64,000 nt of DNA from Humulus lupulus (taxonomy: Eukaryota; Streptophyta; Magnoliopsida; Rosales; Cannabaceae), in assembly GCF_963169125.1 (NCBI RefSeq), contig NC_084801.1, positions 78,123,696-78,187,695 of the forward strand. The letters are read 5' to 3'. This document shows positions 11,072 to 20,566 of the stretch, in pieces. The first letter of the stretch is position 1, and every line of letters begins with the position of its first letter. A model generated the notes under the pieces. That model had not been told where the DNA came from and ran no database searches. It worked only from the letters and a program-made list of their open reading frames with translations. The translations under genes were made by a program, and so were the position numbers.

Positions 11072-13313
11072 TGTAACGCCCTACTGCCTTAGAGCTGTTA
11101 CTAAGTCAGTTTAAAATGTGCATTCAACTCGCTAATCGAGATTTTAGGACAAAAAGTGTGATTAAGCCATAAACAGAGTTATAAACTATGAAAATAATTC
11201 CATTTACTGAAAATCATAAAGTGTTTAACACTTGGGATCCCAAAATACCATTTAGAGATATTTACAACGTATAATAACAACCCAGGTCGACTAGACAACA
11301 AAATTTAAGTTTTAATACAACCATCTCCCAAAATCACTGGCTGTGGCAGCCAAGCAGGCCAAACATGTACGCGCCGCTTCACGCTCTCCGTACTCATGGT
11401 TGGTCGACTTTTCCCTTGCCCTTACCTACAACACAGAGCACTCGTGAGCCGAAGCCAAGCAAGAAAACCCTCACAAGCAAAAACATATGCATAATAAACA
11501 CATAGCATATTAACAGGCCATCAATAGGCTAAGCACATACGGCCAAGCCATCCCAGGCGCTTTACAAGGCCCTGGGTTTGCGGTCCACACCGTGAAGATA
11601 TCCCAGGTATTCTTTACGGTCTTGCCCTAGCAACTCACACTTCACGTGCTCAACGTTGCTTCTGGCCCCTTGCCATACTCAGCCTTATACTCAACGTGCT
11701 TGACGCCGTTCCCAGCCCTTTGCCGTTCCCGGTCCCTGCCGACCTCGCCCTACGCCGTTCCCGGCTCTTGCCAAACACTTACACATTCGAATTCTTAGCA
11801 TAATAAACATACACTTAACATTCACAAACTCAAATAAAGGGCTACGCCCTGCAATTCAAACATATTGGGCTCAGCCCTGCATACAAGATCTATGGGAACA
11901 TTGGTTTTCTTACCTGCGTCCCGAGCTCTCCGAGCACCGACATCCTGAGCATAGTCCTCTAACTTGAGCCTTGTCGAACCCTACTCACAACACATTAACA
12001 ATATTCATCCATCAAGTTCTAATCCATTAAAGAACATTGAGTCATATCTCTAATCTCCGGGACCTTGAATTCTATCAATCCGGGTGTTAAAACCCATCCC
12101 GATCTTTAACCTTTGAGTTCCCAAGCCTAAACACACTTAAAAACACAAAATGGCACTAAGAGTCACGGCCCTATAAGACCATGCCGCGGCTAGCCTCAAA
12201 ACAGAGGCTAACACCTCCCTGAAACACGCACGAGCCGCGGCGCACTTGACCAAGCGCCGTGGCGCGCCTCATGCGCCATGGCCATACACGGGCCGCGACA
12301 TGCCCCTCCTAGGGCCGCGGCCCTCGCCTCCAAACCCAGAAATCTCCATCTTTTACTGCATTTTCTACAAACCAACTCACCCAAAACCAAACTAGCAATT
12401 CTAGATAATCATCACAAAGGTTCTAGCCCAATTTTAACATCAAAACCTATCAAAAACCTGCTCCAAAAACTCAGCTAAACACCCGAGAACAGATCAAATC
12501 CTACCCACATGCATTTCCTAAGAAAATAGTAGAAATCAACGATAATTCTCGGAGTTAGAACTTAACCCTTGCTGGGTTTTGATTCAGATTTGATCCCCTA
12601 AATTCCCAACTTCAATTCCTCAAGCTCCAAGCCCTGATTTACTGGTTAGAATCCCCCAAGCTCTACCCCAATTCTAGTTCTTGACTGATTTCTTTCCCTT
12701 GCTTGTTTCCTTGAGTTTTCCTTAGAGAGTAAAGATTAGAGATATTAGAAACTATCTTCAGCTGGGAAGGGAAAGTGAATGTCAATTTCTATATCTCCAA
12801 AAGTTTTCTAGCCTTTGTTTTATTTAACATAAGCCTTAAGGTTACCTTAAGGCTTGGGGTACCTAAAACGTCCCCGAGGGCAAAATGGTAAATTTCCCCA
12901 ATATCCCCTCCTAGACATTCTGACCTCAAATATATCTCCAAATATTTATTTCCATAACCCGATAACCACATAATACATCTAATACCCAAAATATCCCTCG
13001 ACTCGCCCTGAGTCGAATTCTCAACCCCGTTGTGACTTTCTGGCTAACTGCTCTCTAGAACTGTCTCGGATCGTGCTACACAGATATATATCACACACAT
13101 ATCATATTTATCACATTCATGCCCTCAGCGGGCTAAAATCACAGACATACCCCTAATATCCAAACGGGGCCCACATGCATATTTAATTCAACTAAACATG
13201 CATCCCTATCACATATTCACATAAATTCACATATTAACATGTTATATCATTTATTGCCCTCCAGGCACGCTAATCAAGGCCCTAAGACCTATTAGCAAAT
13301 TTGGGTCGTTACA
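11072..13313 (-). repeat. 5' LTR of element A (2242 bp)
   Basis: On the plus strand it runs TGTAACGCCC...GGGTCGTTACA, with near-perfect inverted termini. It contains the two LTR motifs that read as splice donors on the minus strand, at about 11421-11427 and 11910-11916. A GC-rich patch is at 12180-12330. No gene is present. Confidence 0.92.
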
Positions 13314-13513
13314 GAACCCGGTCCATTGATTTGTATCCACCCTCACCGAATTTGGTCATTATTTATTAAATTTATTATTTTTATGATTATAAAAAAAATC
13401 AAACTCATTCATTTAAAAAAAAATAACAATAATATTCATTTGGAAAAAGTTTTCACTAAGTACATTCATAAATGCAATGATAATAAATAAAAAAAATAAA
13501 GAAATAAACTAAT

Positions 13514-14108
13514 CTAAATATCAGGATCTTTTACATCTGACCCTTCATCTAACATATCATCATCTTTCTCCTCATAATCATCATTATCTTGAGCCTCAAA
13601 ATTTCCTCGGGGAAGATTCATAAAGATTCTATGTTTTTGCTTATTAGTTAATTGAAATTCTAGTTTAGAGGTGAACCTAAGTATGAGAAAATAATATCTC
13701 ATAGCTACCGGTAATTCGTCTTCATCATATATAGTCTCCCATATTTCTTCTAAAGTTGAAATTACAGAATGATAATCTTTAAAAAGCCTAATTACTAAAA
13801 CATATTACTCTGTAGCTCTCATTATCATTTGCTTAGTAGTCTGGAGGTGAACTATGTCCTTGTGTAAGAAGATAAATCTCCGAGTGATTCTTTCTAACAC
13901 TCCTAATATATTCCTTGGCTCTGTAATCCTTTTCAATGCCTTAATAGCTCGGATATCCTCATAGGTCAAGGCTCCATCAATTCTTAATTGAAAATATAAG
14001 GGCTAAAACATTAGCTATACACATAAACATAATAACTATAACATAAACACTTACAATGGCGGTTAGATTCGAAGCTTGAGCGTGTGTATCAGGGAGAACT
14101 TCATGCAT
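13514..14108 (-). pseudogene. Unrecognised two-exon gene next to the PBS of element B
   Basis: An ATG at 14108 lies 10 bp beyond the primer-binding site. Exon 1 (14108-14055, 18 codons) ends at a GTAAGT donor. A 52-bp gap ends in TTTTAG, and exon 2 (14002-13514) continues in phase 0 for 162 codons. One TAA (13807-13805, probably from CAA) interrupts it. Reading straight through would lose the frame, so either an intron or a frameshift exists. A 52-bp intron would be short for a plant. The protein is helical-looking and charged (GALTYEDIRAIKALKRITEP, LPVAMRYYFLILRF) with an Asp/Glu-rich tail. It has no CCHC, protease or RT motif and I do not recognise a family. Its place is where gag normally starts, so a divergent gag is possible. 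Confidence 0.5.
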
Positions 14109-14118
14109 ATGAACTGTT

Positions 14119-14130
14119 TCTCTGATACCA
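14119..14130 (-). other. Primer-binding site of element B
   Basis: The minus strand reads TGGTATCAGAGA two bases from the LTR, matching initiator-Met tRNA. Confidence 0.75.
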
Positions 14131-14689
14131 ACTGTAATGAACCAACTATTTCTAAGACCTTGAACAATTAAAACTACTAGACATAACTACTATTTTGGGA
14201 AACATACATAAGAAATAACATAACTTTATTTAAAATCCAAATTATTGTACCAATACAAGATAAAATATAGAAAAATAAAAATGTGATATGGTATGGGATC
14301 CCATTGTTTATAAAACATAAAACATAAACTTTAATTCAATTGTTTAAAAAACTAAGTGCGAAATTACAAAAGAAACATTATTCAAAACACTAAATAACGT
14401 CATCCTCGATCAACACGCAGTCCATTCATTCCATTCTTCGTTGACACACAAGCCAAGCTGCCAAGAATCCTTCTGCCCTCCATATTCATTTTCCTGCATC
14501 ACACTAAAAATAAAGGGATGAGCGTAATGCCCAGCAAGGAAAATCTACTAAAAACATACATCGTAAATCATAAGCATAAGACTATATAATAAACATAAAC
14601 TATAAAACATATGACTATAAAAAAAATATATATCATATAGGACTACAATAGTAATGGTCATTAACTCATTAACATGGCATGTGATAAAC

Positions 14690-14890
14690 CATCTAGGTCC
14701 TCTATCTACTAATCGAGGTAGGTTAGATCACATGGTAGTATAGGATAACCCATCTAGGACCTCTACTAATCGAGGTAGGGTAAATCATAACTCTAACAAT
14801 GAAAATGATAAAATTCTTGGGGTTTGCTATCCAAGCAACTATAAGCCCCAAGCGACATAAAATATTGGGGTTTGCTATCTAAGCTACTAT
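14690..14890. repeat. Two short tandem repeats in LTR B
   Basis: About 14690-14778 holds two copies of a unit with CCATCTAGGNCCTCT...CTAATCGAGGTAGG. About 14815-14890 holds two copies of a roughly 48-bp unit with TTGGGGTTTGCTATC...ACTATAAGCCCCAA; each of the latter can fold on the complementary GGGG/CCCC arms. Confidence 0.7.
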
Positions 14891-15262
14891 AAGCCCCAAA
14901 TGACTTCAAAACATATTTATACATATATAGACATATCATAACATAAAACATATAATAACATAAACATAAAAGCACATATATTCTATCCTATTTTCCTTAC
15001 CAAAAATTGGGATATTTGGGAACAAGAAAAGGATTAGGAAACTCCTATAAACCAATAGTATGAATGGTGAGTTTCTAAAGAATGATATGAAAAGAAAACT
15101 AAATAAAACTATGGAACCATAAAGAACTGAACTTAAGGATAAGAATACCTTGAATAATCTTATGAATTGATCTAAACCTCAATTCTGAAATCTCACTATA
15201 CCTCACTTCCCAAGTGTTTAGAAAAGCTTAGAATGATAAAGCTTTTAACCAGAAACCCAAGT

Positions 15263-15634
15263 TGTGACGCCCCACGTCACTATGGCTGCTTTCTAGAATG
15301 ACGACTAGCCCTACAAACCAAGACAAGTCTTTCCAGCGTGCTTTGTCCTCACTCGCACACTTCCTGGGAAAACTTTCCAGGAGGCCACCCATCCCTAGAT
15401 TACTCCAGGCCAAGCACGCTTAACCATGCAGTTCTCAAGTGATGGGCTACCGAAAAGAAGATGCATCTTCCTGATATAGGTAGTACCCATCAATCCATTT
15501 AAGCCCTCTTCAACTGTGTAGTCCCATACCTACACAGTCTTAGAATCATTACACTTGACATTCCCCAGGCGGTGTGGGATTGCACAGCTTACCCGGTCTT
15601 TCCCCTTACGGATCACGGGATTCTGACTGTCACA
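15263..15634 (-). repeat. Cassandra LTR, left copy
   Basis: 372 bp, TGTGACG...GTCACA. It is the 3' LTR in element orientation, since the polypurine tract abuts it at 15635. Confidence 0.92.
15355..15450 (-). other. 5S rRNA-like segment in left Cassandra LTR
   Basis: The minus strand contains GTTAAGCGTGCTTGG (15424-15410), identical to the plant 5S A-box region. It also has GATGGGTGGCCTCCTGG (15393-15377), one base from the C box. It is the 3' half of a 5S gene with internal RNA polymerase III promoter boxes. It is not a functional 5S gene: the 5' half is not recognisable. Confidence 0.85.
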
Positions 15635-15706
15635 ATCACCCCCCCTTACGGGCCCGACGTCCCCGTCGGCCACACTTCCGGCTGGGTCAAGGCTCTGATA
15701 CCATTA
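15635..15706 (-). other. Cassandra body: polypurine tract and primer-binding site
   Basis: Minus strand TAAGGGGGGGTGAT next to the left LTR is the polypurine tract. TGGTATCAGAGCC (15703-15691) next to the right LTR pairs with initiator-Met tRNA. Confidence 0.88.
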
Positions 15707-16078
15707 TGTGACGCCCCACGTCACTATGGCTGCTTTCTGGAATGACGACTAGCCCTACAAACCAAGACAAGTCTTTCCAGCGTGTTTTGTCCTCACTCGC
15801 ACACTTCCTGGGAAAACTTCCCAGGAGGTCACCCATCCCTAGATTACTCCAGGCCAAGCACGCTTAACCATGGAGTTCTCAAGTGATGGGCTACCGAAAA
15901 GAAGATGCATCTTCCTGATATAGGTAGTACCCATCAATCCATTTAAGCCCTCTTCAACTGTGTAGTCCCATACCTACACAGTCTTAGAATCATTACACTT
16001 GACATTCCCCAGGCGGTGTGGGATTGCACAGCTTACCCGGTCTTTCCCCTTACGGATCACGGGATTCTGACTGTCACA
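15707..16078 (-). repeat. Cassandra LTR, right copy
   Basis: 372 bp, 5' LTR in element orientation. Same ends as the left copy. Confidence 0.92.
15799..15894 (-). other. 5S rRNA-like segment in right Cassandra LTR
   Basis: Same layout as the left copy but with the C box intact: the minus strand reads GATGGGTGACCTCCTGGGAA, as in plant 5S rRNA. This copy is the better candidate for RNA polymerase III factor binding. Confidence 0.87.
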
Positions 16079-16354
16079 CAAGTGTTTCTCTCTATAATAA
16101 CACCAGCAACTTGGAGGCTCTGAAGACTACTTGAAGAATGATGAAAATGGCTGAGCACTAGGTCCTATTTATAGAGTTCAAGGAGTGAAACTAACCCCTT
16201 TCAATTTGAATAAATAAATGATTATAAAATGAAAAGGATTTGAAATTTCATTCAACAGATGCCCAGAACTCGGTCAAAATTGTTCCAAGGCAGGTCCAAG
16301 TGGTTATGGGTATTTTTAAATTCAAAAATCATCAACACTCTAAAATACATCACC

Positions 16355-16540
16355 AAGGGTTATATATCGCCTACCCTGGGCTATATATCGGCTCCACCCT
16401 AATCCCGAGCCCCGTTCGTACGTCCGTGCGAAGTCGATGTGTTTTTCGTATCTTCTGTATGCGATATATCAGCCCTACATCTGCGATATATCGGCCTTAT
16501 AGTTGCGATATATCGGCATACGTTGATATATCAAACACAT
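16355..16540. repeat. GATATATC palindrome array in LTR B
   Basis: GCGATATATC occurs at 16461, 16483 and 16505, an exact 22-bp period. A further GATATATC is at 16525, and looser TATATATCG copies are near 16364 and 16382. No coding sense. Confidence 0.75.
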
Positions 16541-16958
16541 ATTTGCACTATTTCAGCATATTTTGAATTGGATAAATTGCTTTGGTTTAGTCTAAATGTG
16601 ATCCTAATAGTTTCTGCAAAGGTTGTAGAGCTTCTAGATCTTTCTTTTATTAAAACTATTCATCATAATACTTAATTCCTTAATAATCATAATTATGACA
16701 ATTGTCATTCTCTTATTAATTCTATCTAAACCTTAGGTTATAATAAATATATTTCTAGAACAAGCAATATTAATCAAACCTTGTGTTATAATTAATATTC
16801 TTAAACTATAGGTTAAACTTATAATATCCATAACTGTTGCTATGAGTTTCCAAATAAGTCTTGGCTTGAACCAAAATCCACGGAATCAAACATACTACAA
16901 ACTAATACTAACTACTACTACTATCTAGCAAGCTAAGTAAATATTTTGGGTCTCTACA

Positions 16959-17735
16959 AGTCAGGCCTAATATGTATATCTCATGCTCCCTAATAAACAC
17001 GCAGATAAAGCATTTATATTTCATTTAAAAACTCAAACATATATTCACATATATCATTACTGAACTCTGAGTTGAGCTTGTATTTAGCAGTGAGTGTACA
17101 CACTTAGCAAGTCTTCATGAAGCCTTAAACCTAGACTGCTCTGATACCATGTTGTAACGCCCTATGTAACCAAGACCATTACACTGTCTATTTAAAATAG
17201 TGCAAGACTTACTAATCAAGTCGTTTGAACATAAACGTGTTTCTAAAGACAACTAACAGGTTAGGGTTAAAAGATTTTGATCGTAAAATGGTTAACTTTC
17301 AATAAAATAAGAGTTTGGCACATGGGATTCCAAAAATAAAGTTTACAAGGTGGATACAACCCTCAAAAGTAAATATAACTGCAGCCAGCCTAAATGGAAA
17401 AATATTTTTTTTTACTCTAGTCCCTATAAATCCCTTGGCCGTGGCGGTCGAGCAGCTACCGATGTACACACCGCTCCCAAAGCTCTCCAACTCATGGCTG
17501 ATCCAGCTTTCCCTTGCCTTTACCTGCACCACCTAGAACTTGTGTTCAAACGCTCAACAAGAAAACTAAATTGAACAAGCATAGATAACAACAGAATGTG
17601 CATAATAAATTTTAGACCAACTTGTTCAATTCACAACAAAATACAAGTAATAAGCTAAGTAGCAGTAATAGTTAAATCCGAACATATCATTCAATCTTAA
17701 TAAAATTAGTTAGGTTTCGGTGCCCTTCGGCTATT
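16959..17735 (-). mobile_element. Element C remnant: leader, primer-binding site and LTR start
   Basis: 16959-17152 is leader sequence resembling that of element I (CTCATGCTCCCTA). The primer-binding site is at 17149-17138 (minus TGGTATCAGAGC). From 17153 an LTR begins TGTAACGCCCTATG. The LTR is cut near 17735, where an LTR of another family (element E) starts without its first bases. Element B interrupts C on the left. Confidence 0.75.
17153..17735 (-). repeat. LTR C, truncated
   Basis: Starts TGTAACGCCC and shows the conserved TTTACCTGCACCACC block near 17519. It is related to the opposite-strand LTR fragment at 40187-40481. Breakpoint uncertain by about 10 bp. Confidence 0.7.
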
Positions 17736-18698
17736 ACTGTGATTTATAAATGTGACACTAGCTTGTTAATTGAGGTTTTAGGTTAAAAAGTGTGATTAAA
17801 ATGAAATAAATACTCTATTTTCAACATTAGTTATAAAAGATTTGGAATTTCATTCAAATCATAAAGTTATACATTTGGGATACCAAAATACTATTTCAAA
17901 ATGTATCACAACTCAAAAGTTTCAATACAGTCGACCTAAGCAACAAAATTTACCATTTAAAGTGAATTTCTCAAAGCAACCCCAGTTGTGGTAGATAGGT
18001 AGGTCGAACATGTTCACACCGCTACATGCTCTCCAACTCATGGTTGGTCGACCTTTCCCTTATCCTTACCTGCACCATAGAGCACCTGTGAGTCTAAGTC
18101 CATCAAGAAAACTCAACGCATAACATATTACAATTCAATTCAGTAATTAATAGTTCAATCAGACAACAAATTAAACATATAGCGCCCTATGCCGAACAAG
18201 GTACTTTACCCAGCACTGGGTTCGCGGTCTTCACTAAGCGAGTGAATACTGCACCCTATAGGGTCTCGCCCTAGTGGCTTGGACACAACGTGCTTAACGT
18301 TGATCTCGGCCCTTGCCGTACCCTGCCTTTTCATTATCGGCCTTCTCCGTTCTTGGCCTTTGCCTTTCCCGATCTTTCTCGTTCTCGGCCTTCACCGTTC
18401 TATCATAATCATGCACAACATATCATAGCATTTACAAGTATTCACACATATATTAAACACAAATAATAAGGCCATGCCCTTAAACACAAACAGTTTTCTT
18501 ACCTTTGTCCCTAAGCTGATTCACTTCTGCAATCCTGAATACAATCCCACAAACCCGATCCTTGACATAAAACCTAGTCATAATGCCATAATAAGTAGAT
18601 ATCAAACAATCCCTAACAAATTAAGAACTTCATATTAAAATACTAGCCTTAGGGACCCCTAATTTGAGCTGCGACACGCTACAAGTTAAAGAGCTCTA
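17736..18698 (-). repeat. LTR of element E, left part
   Basis: Begins TGTGATTTATAAATGTG, about 35 bp inside the family's start (compare 29521 and 35387), so its terminus is missing. It carries the donor-like motifs at about 18068 and 18499. Element D interrupts it at 18698; the LTR resumes at 24587. Confidence 0.75.
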
Positions 18699-19283
18699 TG
18701 CTACGTCCCGCGCATGGGACGCACGGAACGCGCATGGGGCGCACGGGCGCGCAGCCTCGGCCTGCCTTCGACATGTCCGCGCCTGAGGGCCTAAGCGCGT
18801 TGGCGCTGCGTGAGTGGCTGACGGATGGGCCGCGTGGCCCATGGGTGATCCGAGTGTCCTTGGGCGGTTTGGGGTAACTTAGCTTAGATGTATTCCTCCT
18901 CCTTAAGTAACTTAGCATAAAGGTTTTACTCCCTAATGGGCCGGCCATTTAAGTGATGGGACTTGTCCATATGCTTTTTGTAGATATTTTAAAGGGAATG
19001 AATGGTGGAGGGCTTACCACTTGTCGGCCTAGGGTGTTCTCTAGTTTCCTATATAAAGGGTGAAGCCCTCACTTGTTTAGGGGCTGCCATTATATTTCTC
19101 TATACTTGTAACCCAAATTTTATACATACAAAGCATGGATTCTTTGTACCTTGTTGCCTTGTTCTTTTTGTTAGTTGCTACACTCTTTCTAGTGGTTGTT
19201 ATTAACCACTCCCAAAGGCTGACTTTGCCGACGGACTGGTGAAGTGCCGCACTCCCCAACCTCAGAGGGTTCGGAGCGTGTCA
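18699..19283 (+). repeat. 5' LTR of element D (585 bp)
   Basis: Starts TGCTACGTCCCGCGC. CTATATAAAGGG near 19051 is a TATA box. It ends GTGTCA just before the primer-binding site. Confidence 0.9.
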
Positions 19284-19285
19284 GG

Positions 19286-19303
19286 TGGTATCAGAGCTGA
19301 TTC
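19286..19303 (+). other. Primer-binding site of element D
   Basis: TGGTATCAGAGCTGATTC, matching initiator-Met tRNA, two bases after the LTR. Confidence 0.9.
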
Positions 19304-19324
19304 AAAGGAGAAGGAGTAGAACTA

Positions 19325-20566
19325 ATGACTGATCAGTCAATGGCGGAAGCAACGAAGTCAGTGACGAAAAAGAAGGTTGAGCCAAGAGAAATGATAACCG
19401 ATCTTGAAAAACGTCTCGAAACTAATGTTTATCTAGTCCATGCAATGGATTCCCGAATTGGAGGCCTCGAAGAAAGATGCAAGGACCTAGAAGCAGAAGA
19501 TGCTGCTATACACGGCTCCATCTCGGATGCACTTCAAATGCAGGCTGAAGGTCTGCGTGAAGAAGTCGGAACCATGTGGGATTTTCTACTTACGGAGATA
19601 AATTCAATACGAGCCCAACTCGATATCATGGAGGTAAATGAAAGAGAGAGAGACGTAGAGCATCGTGAGATGCTTACCCGGCAGGAAAAGGCGAATACCG
19701 CCACCATGGCCATGCTTGAAGAAATCCAAGCCGATTGGGCAATGTGCCGAAGAGCCGTGGCTGGAGGCGGAGTTGCCATCCCCTCGGTTCACAAGATCGA
19801 AATACCGAAGCCAAAGTCTTTTGGCGGGTTGAGGAATGCCAAAGAAGTAGACAACTTTCTTTGGGGTCTTTCCCAATATTTCGAAGCCACCAACATCACA
19901 GACGAAGCTGTGAAAATCCGAACCTCGGCGATGTACTTATCCGATACTGCCATGTTATGGTGGCGCCGGAGGCATGGCGAGATTGGGTGACAACTTTGCG
20001 TGATGGAATCTTTTGAAGATTTCAAAAGGGAGCTAAAGAAGCAGTTCTACCCTGAGAACGCACTAGATGATGCAAAGGGCTAGTTAAGACGGCTTAAACA
20101 AACTGGCGGGATCCGAGAGTATGTGAGAGACTTTACAACTTTGATCCTCGAAGTCCCAAACACCACCGAAGAGGACTCACTATTTAACTTCATTGATGGA
20201 TTGCAATAGTGGGCCAAAATTGAAGTAAGGCGGAGGAACGTTCAAGATCTTTCATCGGCCATTGTTGTGGCCGAGAGCTTAACCGACTATACTTCCTCTA
20301 GAGAGTCCTCCAGACTGAAGGAAACAAAGACATTTGCTAGCCCAAAGAGCGGGGGAGGAGAACGGTGGAAAGCCCGAGGGACAACTGACGCTAGTGCGAG
20401 CCAGAAGGGGAAGCCTAAAGAAATGACCACACAAGATAGTGTGAAATGCTTTGTTTGTGCTAGGCCACATTGAGCGCGGGAATGCCCACAAAAATGGCTG
20501 TTGAATGCCCAAGCAGTTGTTAAACAAAAGGAGCTCGAAAAAAAGCGAAAGCTTGATGAGCAATGA
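19325..20566 (+). pseudogene. gag: Element D gag
   Basis: The N-terminal about 130 residues are acidic coiled coil, as in Galadriel-type gag. The capsid-like part has SFGGLRNAKEVDNFLWGL and MLWWRRRHGEIG. The nucleocapsid ends with the knuckle CFVCARPH...ARECP, where TGA (20471-20473) replaces the usual Trp after His. Further stops are at 19988, about 20082 and about 20207. The last codons end in TGA at 20564-20566, overlapping the ATG of the pol frame. Not translatable as it stands. Confidence 0.8.

Larger units (their letters stand above)
4551..13313 (-). mobile_element. Element A: Ty3/gypsy chromovirus (Tekay-like), minus orientation
   Basis: Two LTRs of the same family (4551-6168, interrupted by the Tat element; 11072-13313, complete) flank a 4.9-kb body with primer-binding site, gag-pol and polypurine tract in the right order on the minus strand. 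GAACC (13314-13318) would be the right copy of the target duplication; the left copy is outside the window. It is inserted in element B. The body has one frameshift and several stops, so it is not autonomous now. Confidence 0.88.
15263..16078 (-). mobile_element. Cassandra-type TRIM retrotransposon, complete
   Basis: Two 372-bp LTRs (15263-15634, 15707-16078) starting TGTGACGCCCC and ending CTGTCACA surround a 72-bp body that contains only a polypurine tract and a primer-binding site. A perfect 5-bp duplication CAAGT flanks it (15258-15262, 16079-16083). The LTRs carry 5S rRNA-like sequence, the hallmark of Cassandra (Kalendar and colleagues, 2008). Total 816 bp, in the family range. I counted about five LTR differences by eye, so the insertion is fairly recent. 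It has no coding capacity. Confidence 0.93.
13314..16958 (-). mobile_element. Element B: LTR retrotransposon, split by element A (left part outside window)
   Basis: A complete LTR (14133-16958, itself holding Cassandra), a primer-binding site and about 800 bp of body remain. Element A interrupts the body at 13313/13314. AGTCA at 16959-16963 is the probable right target-site copy. The gene next to the primer site is not a recognisable gag, so this may be a non-autonomous family. Confidence 0.75.
14133..16958 (-). repeat. 5' LTR of element B (about 2.0 kb without Cassandra)
   Basis: Plus strand TGTAATGAACC...GGGTCTCTACA. It carries internal short repeats (14690-14890 and 16355-16540) and the Cassandra insertion. 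No gene is seen. Confidence 0.8.

Noticed and set aside
14690..14890. CRISPR-like array
   Set aside because: Only two copies per unit, in a plant LTR; no spacer structure.
15355..15450. A real 5S rRNA gene
   Set aside because: Only the 3' half is recognisable and it lies in a Cassandra LTR.
18679..18948. Open frame on the minus strand repeated at 23946-24251
   Set aside because: It lies antisense in the two LTRs of element D and recurs only because LTRs are copies. No domain.
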